Below are positions 24,069-32,028 of a stretch of 41,160 nucleotides of DNA, in pieces. A model generated the notes under the pieces. It was not told the DNA's origin. It saw only the letters and a list, made by a program, of their open reading frames with translations, and made no database searches. The DNA is from Nitrospirota bacterium (GTDB lineage: Bacteria > Nitrospirota > Thermodesulfovibrionia > Thermodesulfovibrionales > JdFR-88): the NCBI GenBank assembly GCA_021813765.1, contig JAKAJM010000016.1:1-41160 (forward strand), in the 5' to 3' direction. A program made the position numbers and the translations under genes. Position 1 is the stretch's first letter; every line of letters starts with the position of its first letter.

Positions 24069-25610
24069 ATGAAAATTAACGTAAAACTCAGGATTGTGGT
24101 GCTTGCGCTTCTGGCCCTGTCTTTTCTTGACACCCTGGTTTTCTTCAGGCACGGGGCGGGGGCACAGGCAAATATTGCACAACTGGCCTTTTTTGCCCTT
24201 GATCTTGCCAGTCTGGCCGCCATATGGCTGATCGCACAAAGGAAAATAGCATCTCCTCTTGAAAGGCTTAAAAATGATATTGAGGAGATATCCAAAGGAA
24301 ACCTGCGGGTCGATCCATCCGTGGGGGGGGAAGGCGACGAGGTCAACACCCTGGCCTGTGCGGTGGACGGCATGGCCTCCTCATTCAGCGGGACAGTGAA
24401 CAAAATACTCCTGTCTGGCAACAATGTTATATCCGCGGTGGATGTTCTGAGGGCCAGGGCGGAAAAGATGGCCGGGGGGGCGCTCGAGCAGTCCTCGCAA
24501 GCCCATCAGATAGCCGTTGCGGCGGAGGAGATGAGCCAGACGATAATAGACATAGCAAAGAATGCCTCCGCGGCCACCGGAAGATCGGAAGAGGCAATGA
24601 GGACCGCCAATGACGGCAACGGGATAGCCGCGGGCGCGGTGGGCACAGTAAACAGGGTCTATGATTCAACGCTGGAGCTTGCCTCAATGGTGGAAAAGCT
24701 GAATGCAAGGGCCGCCGAGATAGGCGACATTGTGACCGTGATCAAGGAGATAGCCGACCAGACAAACCTTTTGGCCCTTAACGCGGCGATCGAAGCGGCA
24801 AGGGCCGGGGAGCAGGGCCGGGGATTTGCCGTTGTCGCCGACGAGGTAAGAAAGCTGGCCGAAAGGACGATACGGGCGACGGTGGAGGTCTCCGAAAAAA
24901 TAGGGGCCATCCAGGCGGAATCCTCCGAGACGGCGCGGAGCATGACGGAAGCCTCAGGCGAGGTGACCAAGGCGCGGGATTACATTATGAAGGTCGGCAG
25001 TTCGCTGGAACACATAGTTCAGGACGTGCAGATGGTGAAGGACGAGATAGCCAGCATAGCCACCGCCGTTGAAGAGCAGTCGGCGGTATCCGAAGAGGTG
25101 GCCAGGAACATTGAGCAAACCTCCAGGATATCGTCCGATACGCAGAAAATGTCGGACGATGTAATGCACGAGGTGAATTCCCTTACGAAGGTCGTTGAGG
25201 ACCTGAGGAACTCAACAGCGGTCTTCAGGACGAGGGGCGGCGAGCTGATGATACTGGACACCGCAAAGACCGACCACAGGGTGTTCACAGGCAAGATAGC
25301 GGCCTGCCTGAAGGGGGACATCTCCATGGACCCCTCCCAGGTGCCGGACCATCACAATTGCAGGTTCGGCCAATGGTATTTTGGAGAGGGGATGAGAATG
25401 TGCGGACAGATGCGGAATTTCAGGGAGATAGACGGCCCGCACTCGAAGATACACGCGCTGGCAAAGGAGGCCATCCGGACCTTCAACGCGGGCGACAGGG
25501 CAAGGGCGCAGCAGGCATATCTGGAAATGGAGAGCGTATCTGAGCAGATAGGGACCCTTCTGGACGGAATAAAAAGTGAATGCGGGGGGAACCGCGGCGC
25601 TTTAGCTTAA
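24069..25610 (+). CDS. Methyl-accepting chemotaxis protein with C-terminal CZB zinc-binding domain
   Basis: A 513-residue chemoreceptor. Two membrane segments (about 6-27 and 37-58) are separated by only some ten residues, so there is no periplasmic ligand domain. A HAMP-like linker follows ([20 protein letters not shown]), then the signalling domain with the hairpin tip [20 protein letters not shown] and [20 protein letters not shown]. The C-terminal CZB domain (about 405-505) has the zinc ligands: [16 protein letters not shown] and PHSKIH. CZB domains bind zinc and sense cytosolic signals such as zinc level or oxidants. I start at ATG 24069 behind GGGAG; ATG 24054 would add five residues. 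Confidence 0.92.
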   Translation: MKINVKLRIVVLALLALSFLDTLVFFRHGAGAQANIAQLAFFALDLASLAAIWLIAQRKIASPLERLKNDIEEISKGNLRVDPSVGGEGDEVNTLACAVDGMASSFSGTVNKILLSGNNVISAVDVLRARAEKMAGGALEQSSQAHQIAVAAEEMSQTIIDIAKNASAATGRSEEAMRTANDGNGIAAGAVGTVNRVYDSTLELASMVEKLNARAAEIGDIVTVIKEIADQTNLLALNAAIEAARAGEQGRGFAVVADEVRKLAERTIRATVEVSEKIGAIQAESSETARSMTEASGEVTKARDYIMKVGSSLEHIVQDVQMVKDEIASIATAVEEQSAVSEEVARNIEQTSRISSDTQKMSDDVMHEVNSLTKVVEDLRNSTAVFRTRGGELMILDTAKTDHRVFTGKIAACLKGDISMDPSQVPDHHNCRFGQWYFGEGMRMCGQMRNFREIDGPHSKIHALAKEAIRTFNAGDRARAQQAYLEMESVSEQIGTLLDGIKSECGGNRGALA

Positions 25611-25663
25611 GACATTTCGCATATCCTATAGGCGCCGGCGCCCTCTGCTGGTAAAATCGTTCC

Positions 25664-26500
25664 ATGAGCACGTCCGTCTTTACTCTTCTGCTCTGGATGG
25701 GTTCCCTGGTAGCGGGTTTTTTCGGCGCGCTGACGGGGCTTGGCGGCGGCGTTGTGATAGTGCCTCTGCTGGCCCTGGGTTTTGGCGTCAACATCCGCTA
25801 TGCCATCGGGGCCTCGCTGATATCCGTCATTGCGACCTCCTCCGGTGCCGCTTCCTCCTATGTGAAAGAGGGACAAAGCAATATAAGGATCGGGATGTTC
25901 CTTGAGATGGCGACCACTCTCGGGGCCCTTGCAGGGGCCTTTCTGGCCCAGAAGATACCAACCTCGGCCATCGCCATAATATTCGGCTTGCTGCTGATCT
26001 ATTCCGCCATCGCATCGGCAAGACCGCCGCGCCCAGGCCCTCTGGATTACCGCCGGGACAGGATTGCGTCATATCTGAAGATGAATTCCAGCTATCCCAC
26101 GCGGGAGGGCAGCAAGGACTACTATGTGCACAACGTGCCTGCCGGCTTCGCCATGATGTTTGGCGCAGGGACCGTTTCCGGCCTGCTGGGCATAGGGGCG
26201 GGCGTGGTGAAGGTTATAGCAATGGACAAGATGATGCGCATCCCCTTCAAGGTCTCCACGACAACCAGCAATTTCATGATCGGGGTTACGGCGGCTGCAA
26301 GCGCCGGGGTCTATCTGAACCGCGGCTACATAGACCCTGGGCTTGCGTTCCCCGTGATGCTTGGCGTGCTTGCCGGAGCGTATCTTGGCTCCAGGGTCCT
26401 GGTCAAGGCGCCCACTGCGGCTTTGCGCCACCTGTTCAGTTTCGTGATCCTCATACTCGCGTTTGAGATGATATACAGGGGGCTGACGGGAAATCTATGA
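25664..26500 (+). CDS. TauE/SafE-family membrane permease
   Basis: A 278-residue integral membrane protein with about seven to eight helices in two related halves. Each half opens with the family's glycine-rich motif: GSLVAGFFGALTGLGGGVVIVPLL and FGAGTVSGLLGIGAGVVKV. The family exports sulfite, sulfonates or other small organic anions; the substrate cannot be told here. The downstream gene starts inside its stop codon (ATGA), and this permease-DUF1634 pairing recurs in other bacteria, so they probably act together. Confidence 0.9.
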   Translation: MSTSVFTLLLWMGSLVAGFFGALTGLGGGVVIVPLLALGFGVNIRYAIGASLISVIATSSGAASSYVKEGQSNIRIGMFLEMATTLGALAGAFLAQKIPTSAIAIIFGLLLIYSAIASARPPRPGPLDYRRDRIASYLKMNSSYPTREGSKDYYVHNVPAGFAMMFGAGTVSGLLGIGAGVVKVIAMDKMMRIPFKVSTTTSNFMIGVTAAASAGVYLNRGYIDPGLAFPVMLGVLAGAYLGSRVLVKAPTAALRHLFSFVILILAFEMIYRGLTGNL

Positions 26501-26895
26501 CCGCCCCGGAAAATAAAAAATTCTCGTGGACTGACAGGCAGATAGGACGCATCATAGGCCATCTGCTTTGGGCCGGGGTCCTGACAGCCGCGCTCATGGT
26601 GCTGGCCGGAGGGATGGTCTATCTTGCGAAATATGGCCGTACCGCCGCGAGCTATAAGGCTTTCCGGGGAGAGCCAGCGCAGCTGCGAAGCGTGGGAGGG
26701 ATAGTGAGAGACGCCGTTTCCCGGCGAGGCAAGGGCCTTATAGAGCTGGGCCTTCTTCTTCTGATATCCACGCCGGTCGCGCGGGTGGCATTCAGCATAT
26801 TGGCCTTCGCCCTGCAGCGGGACCTGCTTTATGTCCTGGTCACCATTTTTGTTCTCTCGGTGCTGGCCTTCAGCCTGTCGGGCGGTCATTTTTGA
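26497..26895 (+). CDS. DUF1634 membrane protein, partner of the permease
   Basis: A 132-residue protein with three membrane segments (about 20-45, 76-95 and 100-125). The pattern RQIGRIIGHLLWAGVLTAA near the start and LLLISTPVARVAFSILAFA in the middle match DUF1634. It overlaps the permease by 4 bases, so translation is coupled. Probably an accessory subunit; function not established. The convergent gap 26896-27021 holds only a weak hairpin (CCCG/CGGG near 26943). Confidence 0.82.
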   Translation: MTAPENKKFSWTDRQIGRIIGHLLWAGVLTAALMVLAGGMVYLAKYGRTAASYKAFRGEPAQLRSVGGIVRDAVSRRGKGLIELGLLLLISTPVARVAFSILAFALQRDLLYVLVTIFVLSVLAFSLSGGHF

Positions 26896-27021
26896 CCTCG
26901 TTGTCTATTTTTCCAAATGAAATCCGCAATCCGGAATTCCCGCAAGGCCGGGAGCCTGGTTTTGATCCCCTGCCAATATCCCTGGATAAATCCGGAGGAA
27001 AATGACATTTTTTCACGGCCT

Positions 27022-27588
27022 TCAGACCGTAGGCCTGGACACAAGCGATAAAAATTCCTGCCTGGTTGACGGATTGCTGCGAAAGACGCCAAGCAGTGAT
27101 GAGGTCATGAGCACGGAGTTCTGTTTTTCCACGCCCCGCATCATCATGCAGAGGTGCCTGGCCTCTATCATCACGCCCACTCCGTCTGCGTTAATGGCAT
27201 TTTGGATCTCGTAGGCGATCTGCTCTGTCAGCCGCTCCTGTATCTGCAGCCGCCGGGAGAACATGTCCACAAGGCGGGCAAGCTTGCTTATGCCAAACAC
27301 CTTTCCCCTTGGGATATAGCCGATATGGCAGCGGCCGAAAAAAGGCAGCATGTGGTGTTCGCACAGGCTGTAGACCTCTATGTTCCGCTCGACGATCATG
27401 CTCGTGGTCTCCTGCCTGAAACACGCCCCGTGGATCAGTTCGGCGGCATCCTGCCCGTAGCCCGAGGTCAGGAACCTAAGCGACTCGGCCACCCTGTGGG
27501 GGGTGTCCAGCAGCCCTTCGCGCTCAGGGTCCTCCCCCATTTCAACCAGGAGTTCCCTTGTAAGCCGTTTTACCTTCTCCACGTCCAT
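27022..27588 (-). CDS. folE: GTP cyclohydrolase I FolE
   Basis: A 188-residue enzyme that converts GTP to dihydroneopterin triphosphate, the first step of pterin and folate synthesis. Conserved features: [39 protein letters not shown] with the zinc ligands (Cys, His), [23 protein letters not shown] and [11 protein letters not shown]. The true N-terminus ([14 protein letters not shown]) lies inside folK by 47 bases, because family members have this helix. Last gene of the pterin operon. Confidence 0.96.
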   Translation of the reverse strand: MDVEKVKRLTRELLVEMGEDPEREGLLDTPHRVAESLRFLTSGYGQDAAELIHGACFRQETTSMIVERNIEVYSLCEHHMLPFFGRCHIGYIPRGKVFGISKLARLVDMFSRRLQIQERLTEQIAYEIQNAINADGVGVMIEARHLCMMMRGVEKQNSVLMTSSLLGVFRSNPSTRQEFLSLVSRPTV

Positions 27589-28102
27589 GATCGCAGATCT
27601 CCTTTCTTAACGCCTCAGTGTATTGTTTAAGCGGCTCCATTTCGCTTTTGTCCAGGGACGAGGCGATGGCCGCGATCGGCAGGCCGGAGCCCGGAAGCCT
27701 TAGCCCCGGTGAAAGCTCCTCAAGCGGCAGGGCCACGAACGCCCGCAGCTCTATCTGCGGGTCGGGAATGTTCAGGCGCCCGCTCCTAAGGACCATTTCA
27801 TCGTAAAGCAGAAGGTCTAGATCGATGGTCCGGGCCGCGGACTTGTCCTTCGTCCTCTTCCTGCCCAGGGATGCCTCTATCCGCCGGAGAATGCCGAATT
27901 TGAGCTCTTCAGGCGCCGCCCTGGTCTCTACTTCGGCAACCAGGTTGTAAAAAGGAGGCTGCCATGGCCTCCCCTCGGCAGGCGTACGGTAGACGGTGGA
28001 AATCCTTTTTACGGAGGCGTGCAGGCAGAGGAACCCCAGGGCCTTTCTTATGTTTTCCTCCGGTTCGATGTTGGACCCTATGCCGATATAGGCCCTGGCC
28101 AT
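27542..28102 (-). CDS. folK: 2-amino-4-hydroxy-6-hydroxymethyldihydropteridine pyrophosphokinase FolK
   Basis: A 186-residue enzyme transferring pyrophosphate from ATP to 6-hydroxymethyl-dihydropterin, the step before sulfa-target FolP. Motifs: [38 protein letters not shown], and the signature [14 protein letters not shown] with the magnesium-binding Asp pair. It starts 3 bases after folB. The tail beyond [12 protein letters not shown] is longer than usual and runs over the folE start. Confidence 0.95.
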   Translation of the reverse strand: MARAYIGIGSNIEPEENIRKALGFLCLHASVKRISTVYRTPAEGRPWQPPFYNLVAEVETRAAPEELKFGILRRIEASLGRKRTKDKSAARTIDLDLLLYDEMVLRSGRLNIPDPQIELRAFVALPLEELSPGLRLPGSGLPIAAIASSLDKSEMEPLKQYTEALRKEICDHGRGEGKTAYKGTPG

Positions 28103-28105
28103 GCC

Positions 28106-28462
28106 CTATGGTGTCCTGGCCCTTGTTATCTCCACTCCCACACTCCTTGCGAACCTGAGGGCGGCCGGCTTTTCCACCCGCACACTGACCCGTGCAACGC
28201 CCGGATGCCCCAGACAGACCCCGGCCACCGCCTCCGCCAGAGCCTCGATCAAATAATAGCTGGAGTTTTCGGCCATTTTCATTATTTCTTTTTTAATGGC
28301 GCGGTAATCCACCGCGTCCTCGAACCGGTCGCTCCTGCCGGCCTTCTCCAGGTCCGCATACAGGGAGACGTCTATGAGCACATCCTGCCTTTCCCTGCGC
28401 TCCTCCTCGCCCACCCCTATGATGCAGCGGACGTTCAGGCCGCTGATCACTATCCGGTCCAT
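28106..28462 (-). CDS. folB: Dihydroneopterin aldolase FolB
   Basis: A 118-residue enzyme cleaving dihydroneopterin to 6-hydroxymethyl-dihydropterin and glycolaldehyde. Family marks: DRIVISGLNVRCIIGVGEEER, then QDVLIDVSL, DYRAIKKEI and the catalytic-Lys region VRVEKPAALRFA. I use ATG 28462, whose A is shared with the TGA of the preceding SDR gene; a GTG one codon earlier is possible. Confidence 0.93.
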   Translation of the reverse strand: MDRIVISGLNVRCIIGVGEEERRERQDVLIDVSLYADLEKAGRSDRFEDAVDYRAIKKEIMKMAENSSYYLIEALAEAVAGVCLGHPGVARVSVRVEKPAALRFARSVGVEITRARTP

Positions 28463-29211
28463 CACACATTCTCCTTCAGATGATATCCGCCGTCAACGTT
28501 TATGACCTGGCCGGTTATGAAGTCATTGCCAAGCAGAAAAAGCACCGCGTCCGTGATATTTTCGGGGCTTCCATGCATTTTCAGGGGCACCGTCTGCGCC
28601 AGCTCCTTCAAATAGCCCTCGTCCTTTCCGGGCGGCGGCAATATGAGACCGGGCGCAACGGCATTCACCCTTATTGCCGGGGCGAACTCCAGCGCCATCA
28701 TCTTTGTAAGGATGTGCAGGGAATGCTTGCTCAGGACATAGGAGACGTGCTTCCGGTCAAAAAAGCCGCTGACCCGCGTGTCCAGGATGTTTATTATCTG
28801 CCCCTTCAGGGCAAGCCGCGCGAAATCCGCGCTCAGGACAAGGGGCGCCCAGGCGTTTATCTGCATGTGGCGCGTGAACTTTTTGTGGTCTGCGCCATGC
28901 AGGGAATCTTCCTCGAAAATTGCCGCGTTATTTATGAGCGCATCCAGCCTGCCGGTCACGCCGTGCGCCTTGCCGATGAAAGGCTCGTAATCCCCCGGCA
29001 CCTCGAAATCGGCCGTTATGACCCTTGCCCTTACGCCAAAGCTGTCTATCTCGTCGCAGAGCTTTTCGCACTCCCCCCGTAGCGACTGGTGGTCGTGGAT
29101 TATTATGTCTGCCCCGGCCTGCGCAAGCGCAAGGCTGATGGCCCGTCCTATCCTCCTTGCTGCCCCGGTAACAATTGCGGTCTTGCCCCGCAGGAAATTC
29201 TCAGGCCTCAG
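28462..29211 (-). CDS. FolM-like short-chain dehydrogenase/pteridine reductase, apparent CTG start
   Basis: A 249-residue NADPH-type SDR. The cofactor motif is TGAARRIG (about 15-22), with the Arg typical of pteridine reductases, followed by NNAA near 94. The active site reads IINILD (Asp about 144, where classical SDRs have Ser) and SYVLSK (Tyr about 158, Lys about 162), the FolM/PTR1 arrangement. It probably reduces dihydropterin or dihydrofolate. There is no ATG or GTG before residue 70 of the conserved fold. The only workable start is CTG 29211, which overlaps the upstream TGA as CTGA and has AAAGGAG 11 bases before it. Starting at the internal GTG (29001) would remove the nucleotide-binding site. 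Confidence 0.87.
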   Translation of the reverse strand: MRPENFLRGKTAIVTGAARRIGRAISLALAQAGADIIIHDHQSLRGECEKLCDEIDSFGVRARVITADFEVPGDYEPFIGKAHGVTGRLDALINNAAIFEEDSLHGADHKKFTRHMQINAWAPLVLSADFARLALKGQIINILDTRVSGFFDRKHVSYVLSKHSLHILTKMMALEFAPAIRVNAVAPGLILPPPGKDEGYLKELAQTVPLKMHGSPENITDAVLFLLGNDFITGQVINVDGGYHLKENV

Positions 29212-29534
29212 GACTGTGCTATCTCCTTTATTTTGGCGGCCATTATGAAATCGTTTTTTGTAAGCGCATTTGCCTTGTGGGTATAAAACGAGAGGACCAC
29301 CCTGTTATAGAAGACGTGAATATCCGGATGATGGTCCTGCTCCCGTGCCAGCCGCGCCACCCTGTTGACAAAGTCCATGGCCCCCTGGAAGTCCTTGAAC
29401 TTAAATTCCCTCTGAAGCCGCCCGTCCGTTATCTTCCACTCCGGGACATCCTTTAAAAGCGCGTCCGACTCCTCCCTTGAAAGAGGAGTAAGGCATTTTT
29501 CCCTGGGTTCGCATTTTTCCTTCAAAAGCTCCAT
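29208..29534 (-). CDS. Pterin-4a-carbinolamine dehydratase
   Basis: A 108-residue enzyme of the PhhB/PCD family, which dehydrates 4a-hydroxy-tetrahydropterins. The signature is EQDHHPDIHVFYNRVVLSFY, preceded by PEWKITDGRLQREFKFKDF and followed by THKANALTKNDFIMAAKI. Start ATG 29534, with GGAGGTGATGTC before it; it heads the pterin operon. No aromatic amino acid hydroxylase is beside it, so it more likely serves pterin recycling, or the dihydrofolate/molybdopterin side activities reported for the family. Confidence 0.93.
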   Translation of the reverse strand: MELLKEKCEPREKCLTPLSREESDALLKDVPEWKITDGRLQREFKFKDFQGAMDFVNRVARLAREQDHHPDIHVFYNRVVLSFYTHKANALTKNDFIMAAKIKEIAQS

Positions 29535-29634
29535 GACATCACCTCCGCTTGTCCGCAAGCCTGTCAAATGGCAGGAGAAAACTACGCCCTCAAAAAACCT
29601 GCGGCTATAGACGGCGTTGCCTTTTTCCGCTTTA

Positions 29635-30846
29635 CTACCGTATTGCCCCGCTTAAGCTCATACGGTCCATACGCTCCCTCTTTTTTATAAGCTCCCGGGC
29701 CTGATCCACTTTCCCCCATATGCCGCACATCATGGCCCCGCGCACCACGCCGTCCCGCAGGTAATAAATTATACCCGTCCTGTTTTCTTCCTTCCAGTCC
29801 GCATAGGTTTCAAGAGATGCGTCCACCTCCCCGACCGCCTCGTAGCCAAACTCAAACAGGTCGGAAAAGAAATATGGCATGTACTCATAAGGCTCCCGCG
29901 CGTCCGCCATGTTCCTGCCTGCCTGTCTGCCCTGGTTCAGGGCGTTGTCCCAGTGCTCCACGCGCATCCTTTTGTCCAGCGCCAGGTAAGGGAAATACGC
30001 GTTGTCCCCGGCCGCATATATGTCCGGGGCCGAGGTCTGAAGGTATTCGTTCACCGCGATGCCGTCCTCGATCTTAAGAGAGGCGCTGCGGGCGAGGTCC
30101 GTTTCCGGCGATATCCCGATGCCCGCTATCAGGCCCTCCGCTTCGATGGTTCTGCCCCTTTCGGTTCGGACCAGAAAGCCGTCCCCTTTTTTCTCTATCG
30201 AGGAGGGCCTGTCCCCGTTCAGCACAGTCACACCCTTCCTGATGAACTCCTCCTGCACGGCCTTGCCAAGATACGCGGGGAAGACCCTGCTTGCGATGTG
30301 TCCTTCCGGGAAAAGCATCGTCACCTTCACGCCGTTTACATTCAGGGCCGCCGCAAGCTCCGAGCCGATAAAACCTCCGCCTATCACCAGCGCGGTCGAG
30401 CCTGAGCGGCTCTTTTCCCTTATGGCCAGGTAGTCGTCGAGCGTCCTGAAATAACAGATGCCCTCCATCTGCCCGCCCGGAATGTGGAGCCTGCGCGGTA
30501 TGCCGCCAGTGGCTATAAGAAGCTTTTTATATGAATGCCTTTCCCCCTTTTCATCGGTGACAGTCTTTTCCAGCGGGTCTACTGAAACGGCCTTCCTGCC
30601 CTCAAGCAGGGTCACGCCGTTTTCCTCGTAATACTTCCGGTCTTTTATGAATATCTCCTCGACTTTCTTCTTCCCAAACCACAGCTTCTTTGAAAGCGGA
30701 GGGCGATCGTAAGGCGGGTGCTTTTCGGCCCCGATCAGAAGGACAGGCCTGCTTCCGTCCATTTCCCGTATCCCGCCAATGGCCGAAGCCGCTGCAAGCC
30801 CGGCGCCTATGATGACATACTCATATGACCTGGAAGAAAAAACCAT
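29635..30846 (-). CDS. FAD-dependent NAD(P)H oxidoreductase (ferredoxin/rubredoxin reductase-like)
   Basis: A 403-residue two-dinucleotide-binding-domain flavoprotein. The FAD site is YVIIGAGLAAASAIGGIRE, the middle holds PYDRPPLSKKLW and KLLIATGGIPRRL, the NAD(P)H site is ALVIGGGFIGSELAAAL, and the second FAD motif is DIYAAGDNAYFP. The C-terminal domain (about 315-390) resembles AIF and ferredoxin-reductase tails. GGAGG lies 8 bases before the ATG. It is divergent from the Fur-family regulator, and the shared 234-bp region holds a Fur-like dyad, so control by iron or peroxide is plausible. The electron partner is unknown. Confidence 0.88.
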   Translation of the reverse strand: MVFSSRSYEYVIIGAGLAAASAIGGIREMDGSRPVLLIGAEKHPPYDRPPLSKKLWFGKKKVEEIFIKDRKYYEENGVTLLEGRKAVSVDPLEKTVTDEKGERHSYKKLLIATGGIPRRLHIPGGQMEGICYFRTLDDYLAIREKSRSGSTALVIGGGFIGSELAAALNVNGVKVTMLFPEGHIASRVFPAYLGKAVQEEFIRKGVTVLNGDRPSSIEKKGDGFLVRTERGRTIEAEGLIAGIGISPETDLARSASLKIEDGIAVNEYLQTSAPDIYAAGDNAYFPYLALDKRMRVEHWDNALNQGRQAGRNMADAREPYEYMPYFFSDLFEFGYEAVGEVDASLETYADWKEENRTGIIYYLRDGVVRGAMMCGIWGKVDQARELIKKRERMDRMSLSGAIR

Positions 30847-31042
30847 ATCGGATGCCTCCCTGCGGAAGATTTTGTTTTATCTTTTCCATTCCCTTTTTCT
30901 TTTTTCTTTCCCGGAACAAACTCCCTCTTTTCCTTAAAAATTGTAGCAGGTTCGAGGCGCTTTGAAAGAGGAAACATCAGAAATTCATCTTTTCCCTTTC
31001 CTGGAACCGGCAATTCCACATTCCCCCTTCGTTTTCTTTCCC

Positions 31043-31071
31043 TTGACAAATAATAATTATCAATTTAGAAT
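31043..31071 (+). promoter_or_regulatory. Sigma-70 promoter with Fur/PerR-like box, close to the start codon
   Basis: TTGACA (31043-31048), exactly 17 bases, then TAGAAT (31066-31071). A 21-bp AT-rich dyad (TTGA...TCAA, 31043-31063, 8 of 10 symmetric positions) covers the -35 and spacer, in the style of Fur and PerR boxes. The regulator's ATG is only 9 bases after the -10, so the mRNA would be leaderless or nearly so. A polypurine tract lies on the minus strand at about 30870-31040. Confidence 0.65.
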
Positions 31072-31080
31072 TAATCTTAA

Positions 31081-31521
31081 ATGAGAGAAAAAAACACGAA
31101 AGCGCAGGACATATGCAAGGAATTGGGGCTTAAGCTCACGCCCCAGAGGATGGCGATACTGGGCTATCTGGACGGAAACACGGCCCATCCCTCGGCCGAG
31201 GACATCCATGCTGCGGTGTCCAGGCGGTTTCCGGGCATGTCGCTGGCCACGGTCTACAATACCCTGGCCTCATTGAGGGACAGGGGAAAGCTCCTTGAGC
31301 TCACAATTGACCCTTCAAAAAAAAGATACGACCCTGACACCAGGCCCCATCATCACCTCATCTGCCTGGACTGCAAGCGTGTCAGCGATATAGACCATGT
31401 GTTTGACCTCGAGGTGCCGGACCCCTTTGGCTACGAGATAACCGGAAACCACATAGAGTTCTACGGGTATTGCCCCGAATGCAAAGGCAAAAAAACCACA
31501 AGCGCCCCTGCAAGGAGGTAA
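31081..31521 (+). CDS. Fur/PerR-family metal-dependent regulator
   Basis: A 146-residue repressor. The winged helix includes LGLKLTPQRMAILGYLDGNT, HPSAEDIHAAVSRRFPGMSLATVYNTLASLR. The metal region reads RYDPDTRPHHHLICLDCKRV, with a second CxxC at CPECKGK for structural zinc. The RYDPDTRPHHH stretch resembles PerR-like members, but iron (Fur) and peroxide (PerR) sensing cannot be separated by eye. No ribosome binding site precedes the ATG. The gene is likely autoregulated through the dyad above. Confidence 0.92.
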   Translation: MREKNTKAQDICKELGLKLTPQRMAILGYLDGNTAHPSAEDIHAAVSRRFPGMSLATVYNTLASLRDRGKLLELTIDPSKKRYDPDTRPHHHLICLDCKRVSDIDHVFDLEVPDPFGYEITGNHIEFYGYCPECKGKKTTSAPARR

Positions 31522-31527
31522 AAAGGT

Positions 31528-31971
31528 ATGTGCCTGGACCACAAGATATCATGCAGTTGCGGGAAGACAGCGGCCAGCTTCAACCTCAGGGACGACGCGA
31601 TGCCGGTGGAGATAATAAGGGGGCTATATTGCCCGGAATGTTCCGCCAGCCTGGCCGTGGATGGCTCTTCGATGATAGCGGACAACGGCTGGGTCATCGA
31701 CTACGACATGGAGATTGCCAGGTTCGCGGCCGCGTCAAAAAAGTCTCTTCCCCGTGAGGACCTCACACCTGAATTTCTCTTCGACGAGGGATACTGCACC
31801 TGGAAGGGCGTCTACCCGGGGGACGTGGAGGACTCGGCTGCGGAAAAGGCGGAGCTTCTGAAGATCTGCAGTGAAGACCGGCAGAGATACATCCTTGAGT
31901 TCAGGAAATGGGCGTCCGGCCGCATGGTACGCCTGGCGCAGGCCGGTTGGAGAAAGGCAAAAGAGGCATAA
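31528..31971 (+). CDS. Zinc-ribbon protein of unknown function, co-transcribed with the Fur-family gene
   Basis: A 147-residue cytosolic protein starting 7 bases after the regulator behind AAGGAGG. The N-terminal 45 residues carry Cys pairs (ISCSCGKTAASF and GLYCPECSASLAV) that form a likely zinc ribbon; the middle has NGWVIDYDMEIARF and the rest is helical and charged. I do not recognise a family. Position suggests a role in metal or oxidative-stress response. Confidence 0.8.
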   Translation: MCLDHKISCSCGKTAASFNLRDDAMPVEIIRGLYCPECSASLAVDGSSMIADNGWVIDYDMEIARFAAASKKSLPREDLTPEFLFDEGYCTWKGVYPGDVEDSAAEKAELLKICSEDRQRYILEFRKWASGRMVRLAQAGWRKAKEA

Positions 31972-31985
31972 CAGCCAAATAAAAG

Positions 31986-32026
31986 CCGCCCCCATTCCTT
32001 TATCTCTCTCCGGGGAATGGGGGCGG
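31986..32026 (-). terminator. Rho-independent terminator of the topA-HARP operon
   Basis: CCGCCCCCATTCC (31986-31998) and GGAATGGGGGCGG (32014-32026) pair perfectly over 13 bp. On the minus strand the hairpin is followed by CTTTTATTT, a good U-tract. It sits 3 bases after the last gene of the long minus-strand operon and may also slow plus-strand transcripts. Confidence 0.88.
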
Positions 32027-32028
32027 AC

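Noticed and set aside
25631-25642. Palindrome GGCGCCGGCGCC between the chemoreceptor and permease genes
   Set aside because: No T-tract and no second copy; likely chance in GC-rich DNA.
26937-26955. Partial match to the GTCATTCC repeat (ATTCCCGCAAGG...CCGGGAG)
   Set aside because: Only about 19 bases match and the long arms are missing; it may be a decayed copy or a weak hairpin, too little to call.
30948-30963. GGTTCGAGGC, similar to a tRNA T-loop
   Set aside because: No acceptor, D or anticodon arm around it on either strand.
30807-31049. 80-codon minus-strand frame in the fur divergent region
   Set aside because: Lys/Arg/Glu-rich because it translates a polypurine tract; it overlaps the promoter and the start of the flavoprotein gene.
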